Below the pieces are notes generated by a model, which was not told the origin of the DNA, did no database searches, and saw only the letters and a program-made list of their open reading frames with translations. A stretch of DNA of 64,000 nucleotides from Bacillota bacterium. Its GTDB lineage: Bacteria; Bacillota; SHA-98; UBA4971. The position numbers were made by a program, and so were the translations under genes. Of this stretch, positions 43,199 through 51,201 are shown in pieces. How positions within the stretch are numbered: the stretch's first letter is position 1; each line of letters begins with the position of its first letter. The DNA lies in NCBI GenBank assembly GCA_024653485.1, contig JANLFY010000003.1, forward strand, positions 198,792 to 262,791, given 5' to 3'.

Positions 43199-43759
43199 TC
43201 ACCAATGGCACGAAGCCAATTCCGTTCCGTCATCAATGTGAAGGATGCGCACCGTACGGTCATCGACAACGGCAACCGTGCCGCGTCTGTCCCCCGTCTT
43301 CGGGAGAGCCGGACTTCCCGGGTTGAGGATCAATCCGCCCTCCTCCCCGGCAGGCCTCTCGATTACAGGCACATGGGTATGCCCCGTCACCACCAGGTCT
43401 GCTCGATAGCGTCGCATGAGACTGACCATGTCTGCGCCGGATGCAAGATGCCCGTGGTGTACCAGGATGTACCTGTGCTCGACCACGACCAGGGCGTAAG
43501 GAGCTTGGATCGGCACGTCCAGCACGAGCTGATCGATGTCGGCGTCGCAATTGCCCCTAGCGACGACCAACCGGCCTTCATATGCGTTGATGGCTTCAGC
43601 CAGACTCTTCGCATCGTGGCCCTGGGGAAGGGGATTCCTCGGGCCGTGGTACAGCACGTCCCCCGCGTGAAGCAGGACGTCGACCTTCCCGATCACAGCG
43701 AGGGCCCTTTCCCACGCCGTGAGGGAACCATGCGTATCGCTTATCACTCCAAGCCTCAC
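43199..43759 (-). CDS. YfcE/MJ0936-family metallophosphoesterase
   Basis: 186 aa with the metal-ligand motifs in order: SDTHG near the N-terminus, HAGDVLYHG, ARGNCD, VHHGH, VTGHTHVP. Phosphodiesterase of unknown natural substrate. The start is the GTG at 43759 with GGAGGTG seven bases ahead. Confidence 0.93.
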   Translation of the reverse strand: MRLGVISDTHGSLTAWERALAVIGKVDVLLHAGDVLYHGPRNPLPQGHDAKSLAEAINAYEGRLVVARGNCDADIDQLVLDVPIQAPYALVVVEHRYILVHHGHLASGADMVSLMRRYRADLVVTGHTHVPVIERPAGEEGGLILNPGSPALPKTGDRRGTVAVVDDRTVRILHIDDGTELASCHW

Positions 43760-43922
43760 AGCAAGACACCTCCCGCGCACGAGCCGAGTGGCCTCGCTCG
43801 CTTCCACGCGTCTCCAAGCCTTGCCCCAAGCTCATGAGGCCTCCCCCGCACACAGGGGTCGGACTCATCCCAAGCTCGCAAAGCGCCTTGGCGTGGAGGA
43901 GACAGAGCGGCCCGAGCGCATC

Positions 43923-44366
43923 TCACAAGACTCTCGATGCGGCGACCCTGACGAGCGCGCCGTCATACTTCAGGAGGTCAGCCGCATGTTGCCAGGGCAG
44001 GAAACAGGCGGCGGTGATGCCCTCTTCCCATTGGGGCGTCGGTTGCACGTCACCGGCCAAGCCGTCGCCTCCCGTCGGAGTCGTCTCACGCCCAAGGAAC
44101 CAATAGACGACCTTGTCAACGGGCTCGCCTGTTCCTTCCGAGGCGTAGGTGTACTCGCTCGTGCCGGCGGACCCCAGGATCTCGGCGCGAACCCCCGTTT
44201 CCTCTTCCACCTCGCGCAGGGCTGCGACTTCGGGCGTCTCTCCCGGCTCGACCCTCCCTTTCGGGAGCACCCATTCACCGAAACGATTCTTGATGACGAG
44301 CACCCGGTCGCCTCTGAAGACGACCACTCCCGCGCTCACCTCGTGTTTCCTTCCAAGCTCACTCAT
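43923..44366 (-). CDS. Nudix hydrolase
   Basis: 147 aa with a complete Nudix box (G x5 E x7 REVEEETGV) starting at GRVEPGE, preceded by FGEWVLPKG. Substrate not predictable from sequence; the style resembles diadenosine polyphosphate hydrolases (MutT/Ap4A group). ATG at 44366 lies in the last bases of ileS (8-nt overlap), so translation is probably coupled. Confidence 0.93.
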   Translation of the reverse strand: MSELGRKHEVSAGVVVFRGDRVLVIKNRFGEWVLPKGRVEPGETPEVAALREVEEETGVRAEILGSAGTSEYTYASEGTGEPVDKVVYWFLGRETTPTGGDGLAGDVQPTPQWEEGITAACFLPWQHAADLLKYDGALVRVAASRVL

Positions 44367-47300
44367 GCTCAGCTCCCGCTCCTTGCGGACAGCTCGATGG
44401 CTCCCGAGCGCCCTCTCTGGTTCTCGCGCCTCGTTGCTTGCGCTCCACGCTTATCACAACGTCATGACCGTTGACATCCCACTCCCGAGTCAGCTCTCCA
44501 CAAGTCCTCGCGGCCGCGACTTCCCCTCCGAACTCGAGTTCCTCCGATAGGGTCTCCTCCATCAAGTAGTCGCGATGGACCTCGCATGCTTCGCGAACAT
44601 CCGCGTCGGCCCAGAATACGGTGCGGATTCGGTCCTCGATGTTGAAATCAGCCTCCTTCCGCGTCGTTTGGATCTTGTTCACCATCTCGCGCGCGAGTCC
44701 TTCCATGACGAGGTCGCGGGTAAGCTCGGTGTTGAGGGCGACCGCAACACCGCCCTCGGATTCCACCGCGTAGCCTTCCTTCTCCACGGTCTCAACGCTG
44801 ACCTCGTCGCGCGTCACGGTAACCCGCGAGCCCCCCGCGCACACTTGGATCTCGCCGCGCCGTTCCATGGCGTCCACGACTTCTTCAGGATCCATGCTGG
44901 AGAGAGCAGACACGATTTCCTTGACGAGCCTCCCATGCTTCGGGCCGAGGAGATCGTACCTCGGCTTGACCTTGAAAGACACGAACTTGCGAGTGTCGCT
45001 CGCCGCCCGTACAGCCTTCACGTTCAGCTCATCCCTTATGATGTCCTCCAGCGCGGCGACTGCCCGCGCGCCGACGGGATCTCCAGCGACCACCGCCATC
45101 TCGGAGAGCGGCTGACGGTTCTTTATGTTCACTTTATTCCGTGCCGCCCTGCCGAGGGTGACAATCTTCCGGGCAAAGTCCATGTCTCGCTCGAGCTCGG
45201 GATCAACGAACGCCGGGTCGCACTCCGGGTAGTCGCATAGGTGAACGCTCTCCGGGGCGCCTCTCCCCCGCTCTCCTTCGAGGTTCCTATAGATCTCCTC
45301 CGCTACGAACGGCGTGAACGGCGCGAGGAGCTTCGCCACCCCCACCAACATCTCGTGGAGGGTAAGGTACGCCGCAACTTTGTCGTCGTCCATCTCCGGC
45401 CCCCAATAACGCCTCCTCGATCGTCGCACGTACCAGTTGCTCAGGTCGTCTACGAACTCCTCAATCGCCCGCGCCGCGCTGGTGATGTTGTATGCATCAA
45501 GCTCGCTCCGGACTTTCCTCGCAAGGACGTTGAACCTTGATATTACCCATTTGTCCAGGAGAGAGCGCCGCTCCACGGCCAGCTCGTGCTGAGCAGGATC
45601 GAACCCGTCGACGTTCGCGTACAGGACGTAGAACGAGTACACGTTCCGAAGCGTGGAGAGGAACCTCCGCTGGGACTCGCCCACCGCGTCCATGTAGAAC
45701 CGCGTGGGGTTCCACGGCGGGTTGACAGTGTACAGATACCACCTGAACGCGTCGGCGCCATAGGTGTCGAATACCTCCCAGGTATCAACCACGTTCCCCT
45801 TCCTCTTGCTCATCTTTTGGCCCTCTGAGTCCAGGATGTGACCGAGCACCAAGACGTTCCGGTACGGCGGCCTCTCGAAGAGCAGGGTGGATATGACGAG
45901 CAGCGTGTAGAACCAGCCGCGAGTCTGGTCGATTGCCTCGCATATGAAGTCCGCCGGGAAGTGCCTCTCGAACTCCTCCTTGTTCTCGAAGGGATAGTGC
46001 CACTGCGCGAACGGCATCGAGCCCGAGTCGAACCACGCATCGATCACCTCTCGCGTCCGCCTCATCGTCCCATTGCACTCGGGGCATCTGAGCTCGACTT
46101 GGTCGATGTACGGCCTGTGCAGCTCGAGCCTCTCGGGCAGAAGCGTGGCCATCTCCTTCAGCTCGGCCACACTTCCGACACAGTGCTGCTTGCCGCAACG
46201 TTCACATATCCAGATCGGAAGCGGAGTGCCCCAGTACCGTTCGCGGCTTACGGCCCAGTCTATCACGTTCTCCAGGAAATTGCCCATCCGTCCGTCCTTG
46301 ACGTACTCTGGGTGCCAGTTGATGGCTGCATTGTTCCGCAGGAGGGCTTCTTTCACGGCGGTTGTCTTGATGAACCACGACGTCCGAGCGTAGTACAGGA
46401 GAGGTGTGTCACATCTCCAACAGAACGGGTACGTGTGCCGGTGAGTCTCGCTCCGGTAGAGCTTGCCACCCTCCTGTAGCGCTCCGATGATCAGAGGATC
46501 TGCATCCTTGACGAACACGCCCTTCCACGGGGTCACCGCGTCGACGAACCGACCCTCGGCGTCCACGAGCTGTACCACCGGAAGGCCGTGCGTCACCGCG
46601 GCGGCCATGTCGTCCTCTCCAAATGCGGGCGCGAGATGGACTATCCCCGTGCCTTCCTCGAGGGTGACGAAATCCTCGCTGACCACGAACCACGCCCGCC
46701 TGCCAGGATGAGCGAACGGGAAGAGCGGCTCGTATTCCTTTCCCGCGAGGGCCATCCCTGAAAACTCCTCAACCGTCTCGAAATCCTCGCGCACCGCGGC
46801 CTCAAGAAGCCCTTTCGCCAGGATGAGCAGCTCGCCGGTGCGAGCGAGCCTTACCTTGACATACGTGAAGTCCTTCGAAACCGCCAATGCCACGTTGGAC
46901 GGGAGTGTCCATGGCGTTGTGGTCCACACGAGGAAGAACGTGTTGTCCTCGCCCTTGACCCTAAACTTCACGTATACGGACGGGTCCTCGACTTCCGCGT
47001 ATCCTTGCGCCACCTCGTGGCTGGAAAGGGCGGTGCCGCAACGCGGGCAGTACGGCACGACTTTGTAGCCCTGATAAAGAAGGCCTTTGTCCCATATCTG
47101 ACGCAACGCCCACCACACTGACTCGATGTAGTCATTGGTGTACGTGACGTACGCGTTGTCGAGGTCGATCCAGAACCCCACGCGCTCAGTCATGCGCTCC
47201 CACTCGCGCTTGTACCGGAACACGCTCTCCTTGCACTTCTCGATGAACTTTTCGACCCCATACTCCTCTATGTGCTTCTTGCCGCTTATGCCAAGCTCCT

Positions 47301-47592
47301 TTTCGATTTCGAGCTCGACCGGCAGTCCGTGCGTGTCCCAGCCGCCTTTCCTGTCCACGTGGTAGCCTGCCATCGTACGGTATCGCGGCACCAAGTCCTT
47401 CATGGCCCTTGTCAAGACGTGACCGGGATGCGGCAGAGCGTTCGCCGTCGGCGGGCCCTCGTAGAACACGAATCTCGGGCCGCCTCTGCTCTTCTCCAAT
47501 GTCTTGTCGAAGATCCCGCCTTCCGTCCAGAACTTCAGAATCTCCTTTTCCATCGCGGGAAAACTCACATCTAGATCCACTTTCCTAAACAT
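44359..47592 (-). CDS. ileS: Isoleucyl-tRNA synthetase, type 2 (eukaryote-like)
   Basis: 1077 aa. Class I signature HPGH at 55-58 (in PPTANALPHPGH) and KMSKR around residue 615, the CP1 editing domain between (WTTTPWTLPSNVALAVS), and GGWDTHGLPVELEIEKELG. The sequence style, length and C-terminal region (ASDTRKFVSFKVKPRYDLLG) fit the type 2, eukaryote-like IleRS that in other bacteria tolerates mupirocin; the type 1 C-terminal zinc finger is absent. ATG at 47592 with GGAGGTG 10 nt ahead; the open frame upstream runs through the T-box and is not coding. Confidence 0.96.
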   Translation of the reverse strand: MFRKVDLDVSFPAMEKEILKFWTEGGIFDKTLEKSRGGPRFVFYEGPPTANALPHPGHVLTRAMKDLVPRYRTMAGYHVDRKGGWDTHGLPVELEIEKELGISGKKHIEEYGVEKFIEKCKESVFRYKREWERMTERVGFWIDLDNAYVTYTNDYIESVWWALRQIWDKGLLYQGYKVVPYCPRCGTALSSHEVAQGYAEVEDPSVYVKFRVKGEDNTFFLVWTTTPWTLPSNVALAVSKDFTYVKVRLARTGELLILAKGLLEAAVREDFETVEEFSGMALAGKEYEPLFPFAHPGRRAWFVVSEDFVTLEEGTGIVHLAPAFGEDDMAAAVTHGLPVVQLVDAEGRFVDAVTPWKGVFVKDADPLIIGALQEGGKLYRSETHRHTYPFCWRCDTPLLYYARTSWFIKTTAVKEALLRNNAAINWHPEYVKDGRMGNFLENVIDWAVSRERYWGTPLPIWICERCGKQHCVGSVAELKEMATLLPERLELHRPYIDQVELRCPECNGTMRRTREVIDAWFDSGSMPFAQWHYPFENKEEFERHFPADFICEAIDQTRGWFYTLLVISTLLFERPPYRNVLVLGHILDSEGQKMSKRKGNVVDTWEVFDTYGADAFRWYLYTVNPPWNPTRFYMDAVGESQRRFLSTLRNVYSFYVLYANVDGFDPAQHELAVERRSLLDKWVISRFNVLARKVRSELDAYNITSAARAIEEFVDDLSNWYVRRSRRRYWGPEMDDDKVAAYLTLHEMLVGVAKLLAPFTPFVAEEIYRNLEGERGRGAPESVHLCDYPECDPAFVDPELERDMDFARKIVTLGRAARNKVNIKNRQPLSEMAVVAGDPVGARAVAALEDIIRDELNVKAVRAASDTRKFVSFKVKPRYDLLGPKHGRLVKEIVSALSSMDPEEVVDAMERRGEIQVCAGGSRVTVTRDEVSVETVEKEGYAVESEGGVAVALNTELTRDLVMEGLAREMVNKIQTTRKEADFNIEDRIRTVFWADADVREACEVHRDYLMEETLSEELEFGGEVAAARTCGELTREWDVNGHDVVISVERKQRGARTREGAREPSSCPQGAGAEHE

Positions 47593-47706
47593 CGTCACAA
47601 GCCACCTCCGGCACTCTGTTCGTGGACACGCCGCGGCCTGTCCCGCCCCAACCCCAACACCACCTAGAGAAGTGTGGGCATTGCATTGCGATCTAATCCG
47701 GAAATC

Positions 47707-48043
47707 AAAAGCCTCCCGTCCCACATCAAGGGACGGGAGGCAAACCTCCCGCGGTACCACCCGAGTTGGCCGCGTGACATGCGGCCCTCTCACAGGCACA
47801 ACCCGCCCCGAGACGCGCCCAGGCTCGGGCATGCCCTGCCTCGATATCGGGAGGATCCGGCGGTGTCTACTCTCCACCCGCAAGGAGCTCGGGATTTCGC
47901 ACCGCAACTCAAGGGTGATTTTCAGCGGCCTCTGAGCCCCGACTCGCACCACACTCGGTTCGCTTCACACCAAAGGCAGCCTACTCTTCCCTCTCATCGC
48001 CGTTGATTCTCGTATCGCCTGCGTGCAGCCACGCCACTACTTG
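47707..48043 (-). promoter_or_regulatory. Isoleucine T-box riboswitch of ileS
   Basis: The conserved T-box GGTGGTACCGCG lies at 47749-47762, followed by a 12-bp terminator stem GCCTCCCGTCCC / GGGACGGGAGGC (47711-47722 / 47730-47741) and TTTT. The alternative antiterminator would pair the T-box with the upstream GGGAGG side. Upstream, AGAGGGAAGAGTAGG fits the Stem I base with its AGTA bulge, and an ATC codon (47917-47919, in GAAAATCACC) is the likely isoleucine specifier. Uncharged tRNA-Ile should turn ileS on. Confidence 0.88.
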
Positions 48044-48048
48044 AATCG

Positions 48049-48077
48049 AGTCTACCATAGGAGTTCGGTCGCGTCAA
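48049..48077 (-). promoter_or_regulatory. Sigma-A type promoter of ileS
   Basis: Minus strand: TTGACG (48072-48077), 17-bp spacer, TAGACT (48049-48054), directly upstream of the T-box leader. The -35 overlaps the stop codon of the zinc-ribbon gene. Confidence 0.75.
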
Positions 48078-48241
48078 CTGCGGTGCGTCGGACCCCTGCG
48101 AAGCGGGATTCTCTTTATGAAGGGCAGTTTCGGGGTATCATGTGATACGGTCTTGGGACCCGGCAGAAGGCCCTGACCGCACCTCTCGCACACCTCAGCT
48201 CCGTCAGGATTCGCTTCTCCGCAGTTCGGGCACTCGATCAC
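48074..48241 (-). CDS. 55-aa zinc-ribbon protein
   Basis: Starts at a GTG with GGGAGGTG eight bases ahead. Four cysteines (Cys4, Cys7, Cys18, Cys21) in ECPNCGEANPDGAEVCERCG form a classic zinc ribbon; the rest is a basic, proline-containing tail. No partner or function can be named. Lies 86 bp downstream of the secreted-protein gene and ends inside the ileS -35 box. Confidence 0.75.
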   Translation of the reverse strand: MIECPNCGEANPDGAEVCERCGQGLLPGPKTVSHDTPKLPFIKRIPLRRGPTHRS

Positions 48242-48327
48242 CTCGGGCTCACCTCCCTCTGTGGACCGGGGAAGGCCCCGGTTCCCCCTTATCAATATGC
48301 CGGCGGAGCCCTGAGGTGACGACGGTA

Positions 48328-49137
48328 TCACCGGGCCAGTTCAACCTGGATCATGGTTATGACCTTGGTGTCCTGGCCGTTGCCAGCGTAGGTCACTATC
48401 TCCGAAGACTCCAGCCTCACCACCCTGCCCGATGCGAGGTGGAACGTTCCCGTGCCCACGTACGTGTAGTCCTTCGAATTCACCCTGCCCTTTCGGGAGA
48501 TCTCGTACTTGACCTTGAAGGCGTCCTGAGACCCCACGCGCTCGATCCCCTCGAACCTGTATGTGCGCCTCTCGAGCACCAGGCTGCCGCCAGCCGTTGA
48601 GTACAGCTCGTCATTCACGGTCCACGTTTCGCCAGGGACCACAGGCCGGTCAGCCAGGATGATCTGAGCGAGCCACAGAGTCTCGACCTGCCGCCCGTCC
48701 CACGGTTTAAGGCCTTCTGCTTCAATGATCCGCCCGGTCTTTTCAACCGTGAGATAGTACCTCAAAGGCTCCAGCCTCCTCCCCTCCTTCCCCTCCGGAG
48801 TCGAGGTGCCGGAGCACGCCACAGTCTGCCGGATCCTGCCGTCGCCGGTGGGCACGCTTTCCACCTGCACCTCCTCCCTGTAAAGGTTGGTGGTGCGCTT
48901 GGATCCGGAGTAGATCGTCTCGCTTATGAGCACCTGGTAGGAAAGAGTCTCACCTTTCCTGGCGTCGTACTGAAGCAGGTACGAAGATGGGCCGGCGGCT
49001 TCCGCTCTCCCTTCGCGGTAGACAGGAGCCAAGCCTGTTGCGAGCGCGGTCAGGCCTGCAACTCCCGCGATCAGAATCGTAAGGTGGGCACTATGGCGCC
49101 CTGCCAGGGCGCGTCGGCCCCGAGTGCTCTTATACAT
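48328..49137 (-). CDS. Secreted protein of unknown function
   Basis: 269 aa with a basic N-terminus and signal peptide/anchor (HLTILIAGVAGLTALATGLAPV). The mature part is beta-rich (LLQYDARKGETLSYQVLISETIYSG..., YYLTVEKTGRIIEAEG, VPGETWTVNDELYSTAGG, YVGTGTFHLASGRVVRLESSE) and resembles the repeating pattern of lipoprotein-like/DUF6263-type proteins, but I cannot place it. ATG at 49137 with AAGGGGG eight bases ahead. A promoter lies 125 bp upstream. Confidence 0.75.
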   Translation of the reverse strand: MYKSTRGRRALAGRHSAHLTILIAGVAGLTALATGLAPVYREGRAEAAGPSSYLLQYDARKGETLSYQVLISETIYSGSKRTTNLYREEVQVESVPTGDGRIRQTVACSGTSTPEGKEGRRLEPLRYYLTVEKTGRIIEAEGLKPWDGRQVETLWLAQIILADRPVVPGETWTVNDELYSTAGGSLVLERRTYRFEGIERVGSQDAFKVKYEISRKGRVNSKDYTYVGTGTFHLASGRVVRLESSEIVTYAGNGQDTKVITMIQVELAR

Positions 49138-49261
49138 CGCGGTGTCCCCCTTCGACGGGCCATGGGCCGGCGGGTGACGGCCGAGAACGGATCTCGCGTC
49201 CGGACAACCCGCCCTGTACCAGGTCAATTACGCGACCGGACGCACGTTCCCGCTGTCCTGG

Positions 49262-49291
49262 ATTATACAGTACTTCTCATCGTGTGACCAA
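49262..49291 (-). promoter_or_regulatory. Promoter of the 269-aa secreted-protein gene
   Basis: Minus strand: TTGGTC (49286-49291), 18-bp spacer, TATAAT (49262-49267); leaves a leader of ~115 nt. Confidence 0.5.
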
Positions 49292-49370
49292 ACTCCTTTT
49301 GCGCTCCCGATCGAATCACGTCCCGGGACCGGGTGCGCCGCTTGAGCCGGTCATGACGCGATGTACAGAG

Positions 49371-49396
49371 AAAAGCCCGCATCGCTCGATGCGGGC
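49371..49396 (-). terminator. Terminator of the hydrogenase operon
   Basis: Stem GCCCGCATCG / CGATGCGGGC (49375-49396) followed on the minus strand by TTTTCTC. It lies 60 bp after the hydA stop. Confidence 0.85.
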
Positions 49397-49456
49397 AGCC
49401 GCCAGACCGACCGGGTCTGCGGCGCGGGTATGAGGTTGGGAGCCGACAACAACATT

Positions 49457-51181
49457 TCAGAACCGCGCCCGTGCGTGGTAGTGAGTATGCAGAAGCTCGT
49501 GGGACCTCTCGCCGAGCGGCCTGCCCAGGAATTCCCTGTAGAGCTCTTGCACAGCCGGGTTGAGGTGGGACTTGCGCAGCGGCATGTGCTTATCCTCTTC
49601 GTAAATGGCCGCGATCCTCTTCATCCTCGTCTCATCGTTCGTGGGAATGGGTTGTCCGCCGCCGCCAATGCACCCGCCGGGACACGCCATTATCTCTATG
49701 AAATGATAGTCTGCCTCGCCATTGCTTACCCTGTCCAGAAGGCGTCGCGCGTTCCCGAGACCATGAGCAACCGCTACTCGCACGCTCGTCCCGTCCAGGT
49801 TCACCTCGGCCTCCTTGACTCCCGCAAGGCCGCGCACAGGCACGAAGTCTATGTTATCGAGCTCGCGGTCCAGCACCACCTCGGACACAGTCCGCAGTGC
49901 CGCCTCCATCACGCCACCCGTGACGCCGAAGATAGCGCCCGCCCCCGTGGATATGCCGAGAGGCGGATCGTAGGGCTCTGGGGCGAGAGACTCGAAGTCG
50001 ATCCCGGCTTCGCGGATCATCCTGCCCAGTTCCCTGGTGGTCAAGACGGCGTCCACGTCAGGGTACCCGCTGGCAGTCATCTCGGGCCTCCTGGCCTCAA
50101 ACTTCTTCGCTGTGCACGGCATGACCGATACCACGAAGATGTCCTTCGGGTCGATCCCCGACTTCCGCGCGTAGTAGGTCTTCGCCAAGGCGCCGAACAT
50201 CTGCTGCGGCGACTTGCAAGTGGAAAGGTTCGGCAGGAGGTCCGGATAGAAGTGCTCTACGAACTTGATCCATCCGGGGCTGCACGAGGTGATGAGCGGC
50301 AGCTTGCCGCCGTTGCGCAACCGCGCTATGAACTCGTGCCCCTCCTCCATTATCGTGAGATCCGCCGTGAAGTCCGTGTCGAACACCATGTCGAACCCCA
50401 GCCTGCGCAGGGCCGCGGTGAGCTGCCCGGTCACCCGGCTTCCCGGTCCAAGCCCGCACTCTTCACCGATGCTCGCTCGTATGGCGGGTGCCGTCTGCAC
50501 CACGACGTGCTTCGAAGGATCCGCGATCGCCGCCCACACCGCTTCGGTCTCGTCGCGCTCTTTCAGCGCCCCCGTCGGGCAGACAAGAACGCACTGGCCG
50601 CAGAGCGCACACACGGCGTTCATGAGCTCGTCCCCGAACGCAGGGGCGATCATCGTCCCAAAGCCCCTGTCGTTGGGGGCAAGTGCACAGACTGTCTGCA
50701 CCTTCTGACACACGCTCATGCAGCGCCGACAAAGGATGCACTTGTTCGGATCGCGCACGATCGAAGGAGTGGATGCGTCCACCTTGAACTGGGCCCGTTC
50801 GCCCTGATACTCGATATCCCGTATGCCGAACCGATCGGCGAGCGCTTGCAGCTCGCAGTTCCCGTTCCTCTCGCAGGTAAGGCACTCGAAAGGATGATTC
50901 GATAGGATCAGCTCAAGCACCATCCGCCTTGCCTCGCGCACGGCCGGGGTGTTCGTGTGGACCGACATTCCCTCACCTGCAGGAGTGACGCACGATGCCT
51001 GCAGGGACTTCGCCCCATCGATTTCGACAACGCACACCCTGCATACTCCGACGGCGTTCACGTCCTTCAGGTAGCACAACGTCGGCACGTCGATTCCCGC
51101 CGCCCTCGCAGCGTCCAGGACGGTGGAGCCTTTGGGGACCTCCACCTTGCGACCGTCAACTGTGAGAGTGATCATATCCAT
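49457..51181 (-). CDS. hydA: [FeFe] hydrogenase catalytic subunit (HydA/HndD type)
   Basis: 574 aa. N-terminal [2Fe-2S] domain (Cys36, 47, 50, 64), the His/Cys-ligated cluster (HPFEC..C....C, 96-109), two [4Fe-4S] motifs (CILCRRCMSVC at 148-158, CALCGQCVLVCP at 191-202), then the H-cluster domain: TSCSPGW (298-304), MPCTAKKFEARRPE (from 354) and MACPGGCIGGGGQP (498-511). The position after the first H-cluster Cys is Ser, where many hydrogenases have a proton-transfer Cys (TSCCP). Together with the NuoE- and NuoF-like genes upstream it forms a soluble trimeric NAD(P)-linked, possibly electron-bifurcating hydrogenase. Confidence 0.95.
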   Translation of the reverse strand: MDMITLTVDGRKVEVPKGSTVLDAARAAGIDVPTLCYLKDVNAVGVCRVCVVEIDGAKSLQASCVTPAGEGMSVHTNTPAVREARRMVLELILSNHPFECLTCERNGNCELQALADRFGIRDIEYQGERAQFKVDASTPSIVRDPNKCILCRRCMSVCQKVQTVCALAPNDRGFGTMIAPAFGDELMNAVCALCGQCVLVCPTGALKERDETEAVWAAIADPSKHVVVQTAPAIRASIGEECGLGPGSRVTGQLTAALRRLGFDMVFDTDFTADLTIMEEGHEFIARLRNGGKLPLITSCSPGWIKFVEHFYPDLLPNLSTCKSPQQMFGALAKTYYARKSGIDPKDIFVVSVMPCTAKKFEARRPEMTASGYPDVDAVLTTRELGRMIREAGIDFESLAPEPYDPPLGISTGAGAIFGVTGGVMEAALRTVSEVVLDRELDNIDFVPVRGLAGVKEAEVNLDGTSVRVAVAHGLGNARRLLDRVSNGEADYHFIEIMACPGGCIGGGGQPIPTNDETRMKRIAAIYEEDKHMPLRKSHLNPAVQELYREFLGRPLGERSHELLHTHYHARARF

Positions 51182-51201
51182 CCTGGTTCACGCTCCATTC
51201 T

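Noticed and set aside
47593..47952. A 120-codon in-frame extension of ileS upstream of 47592
   Set aside because: It runs through the T-box leader and terminator; the family start and GGAGGTG site are at 47592.
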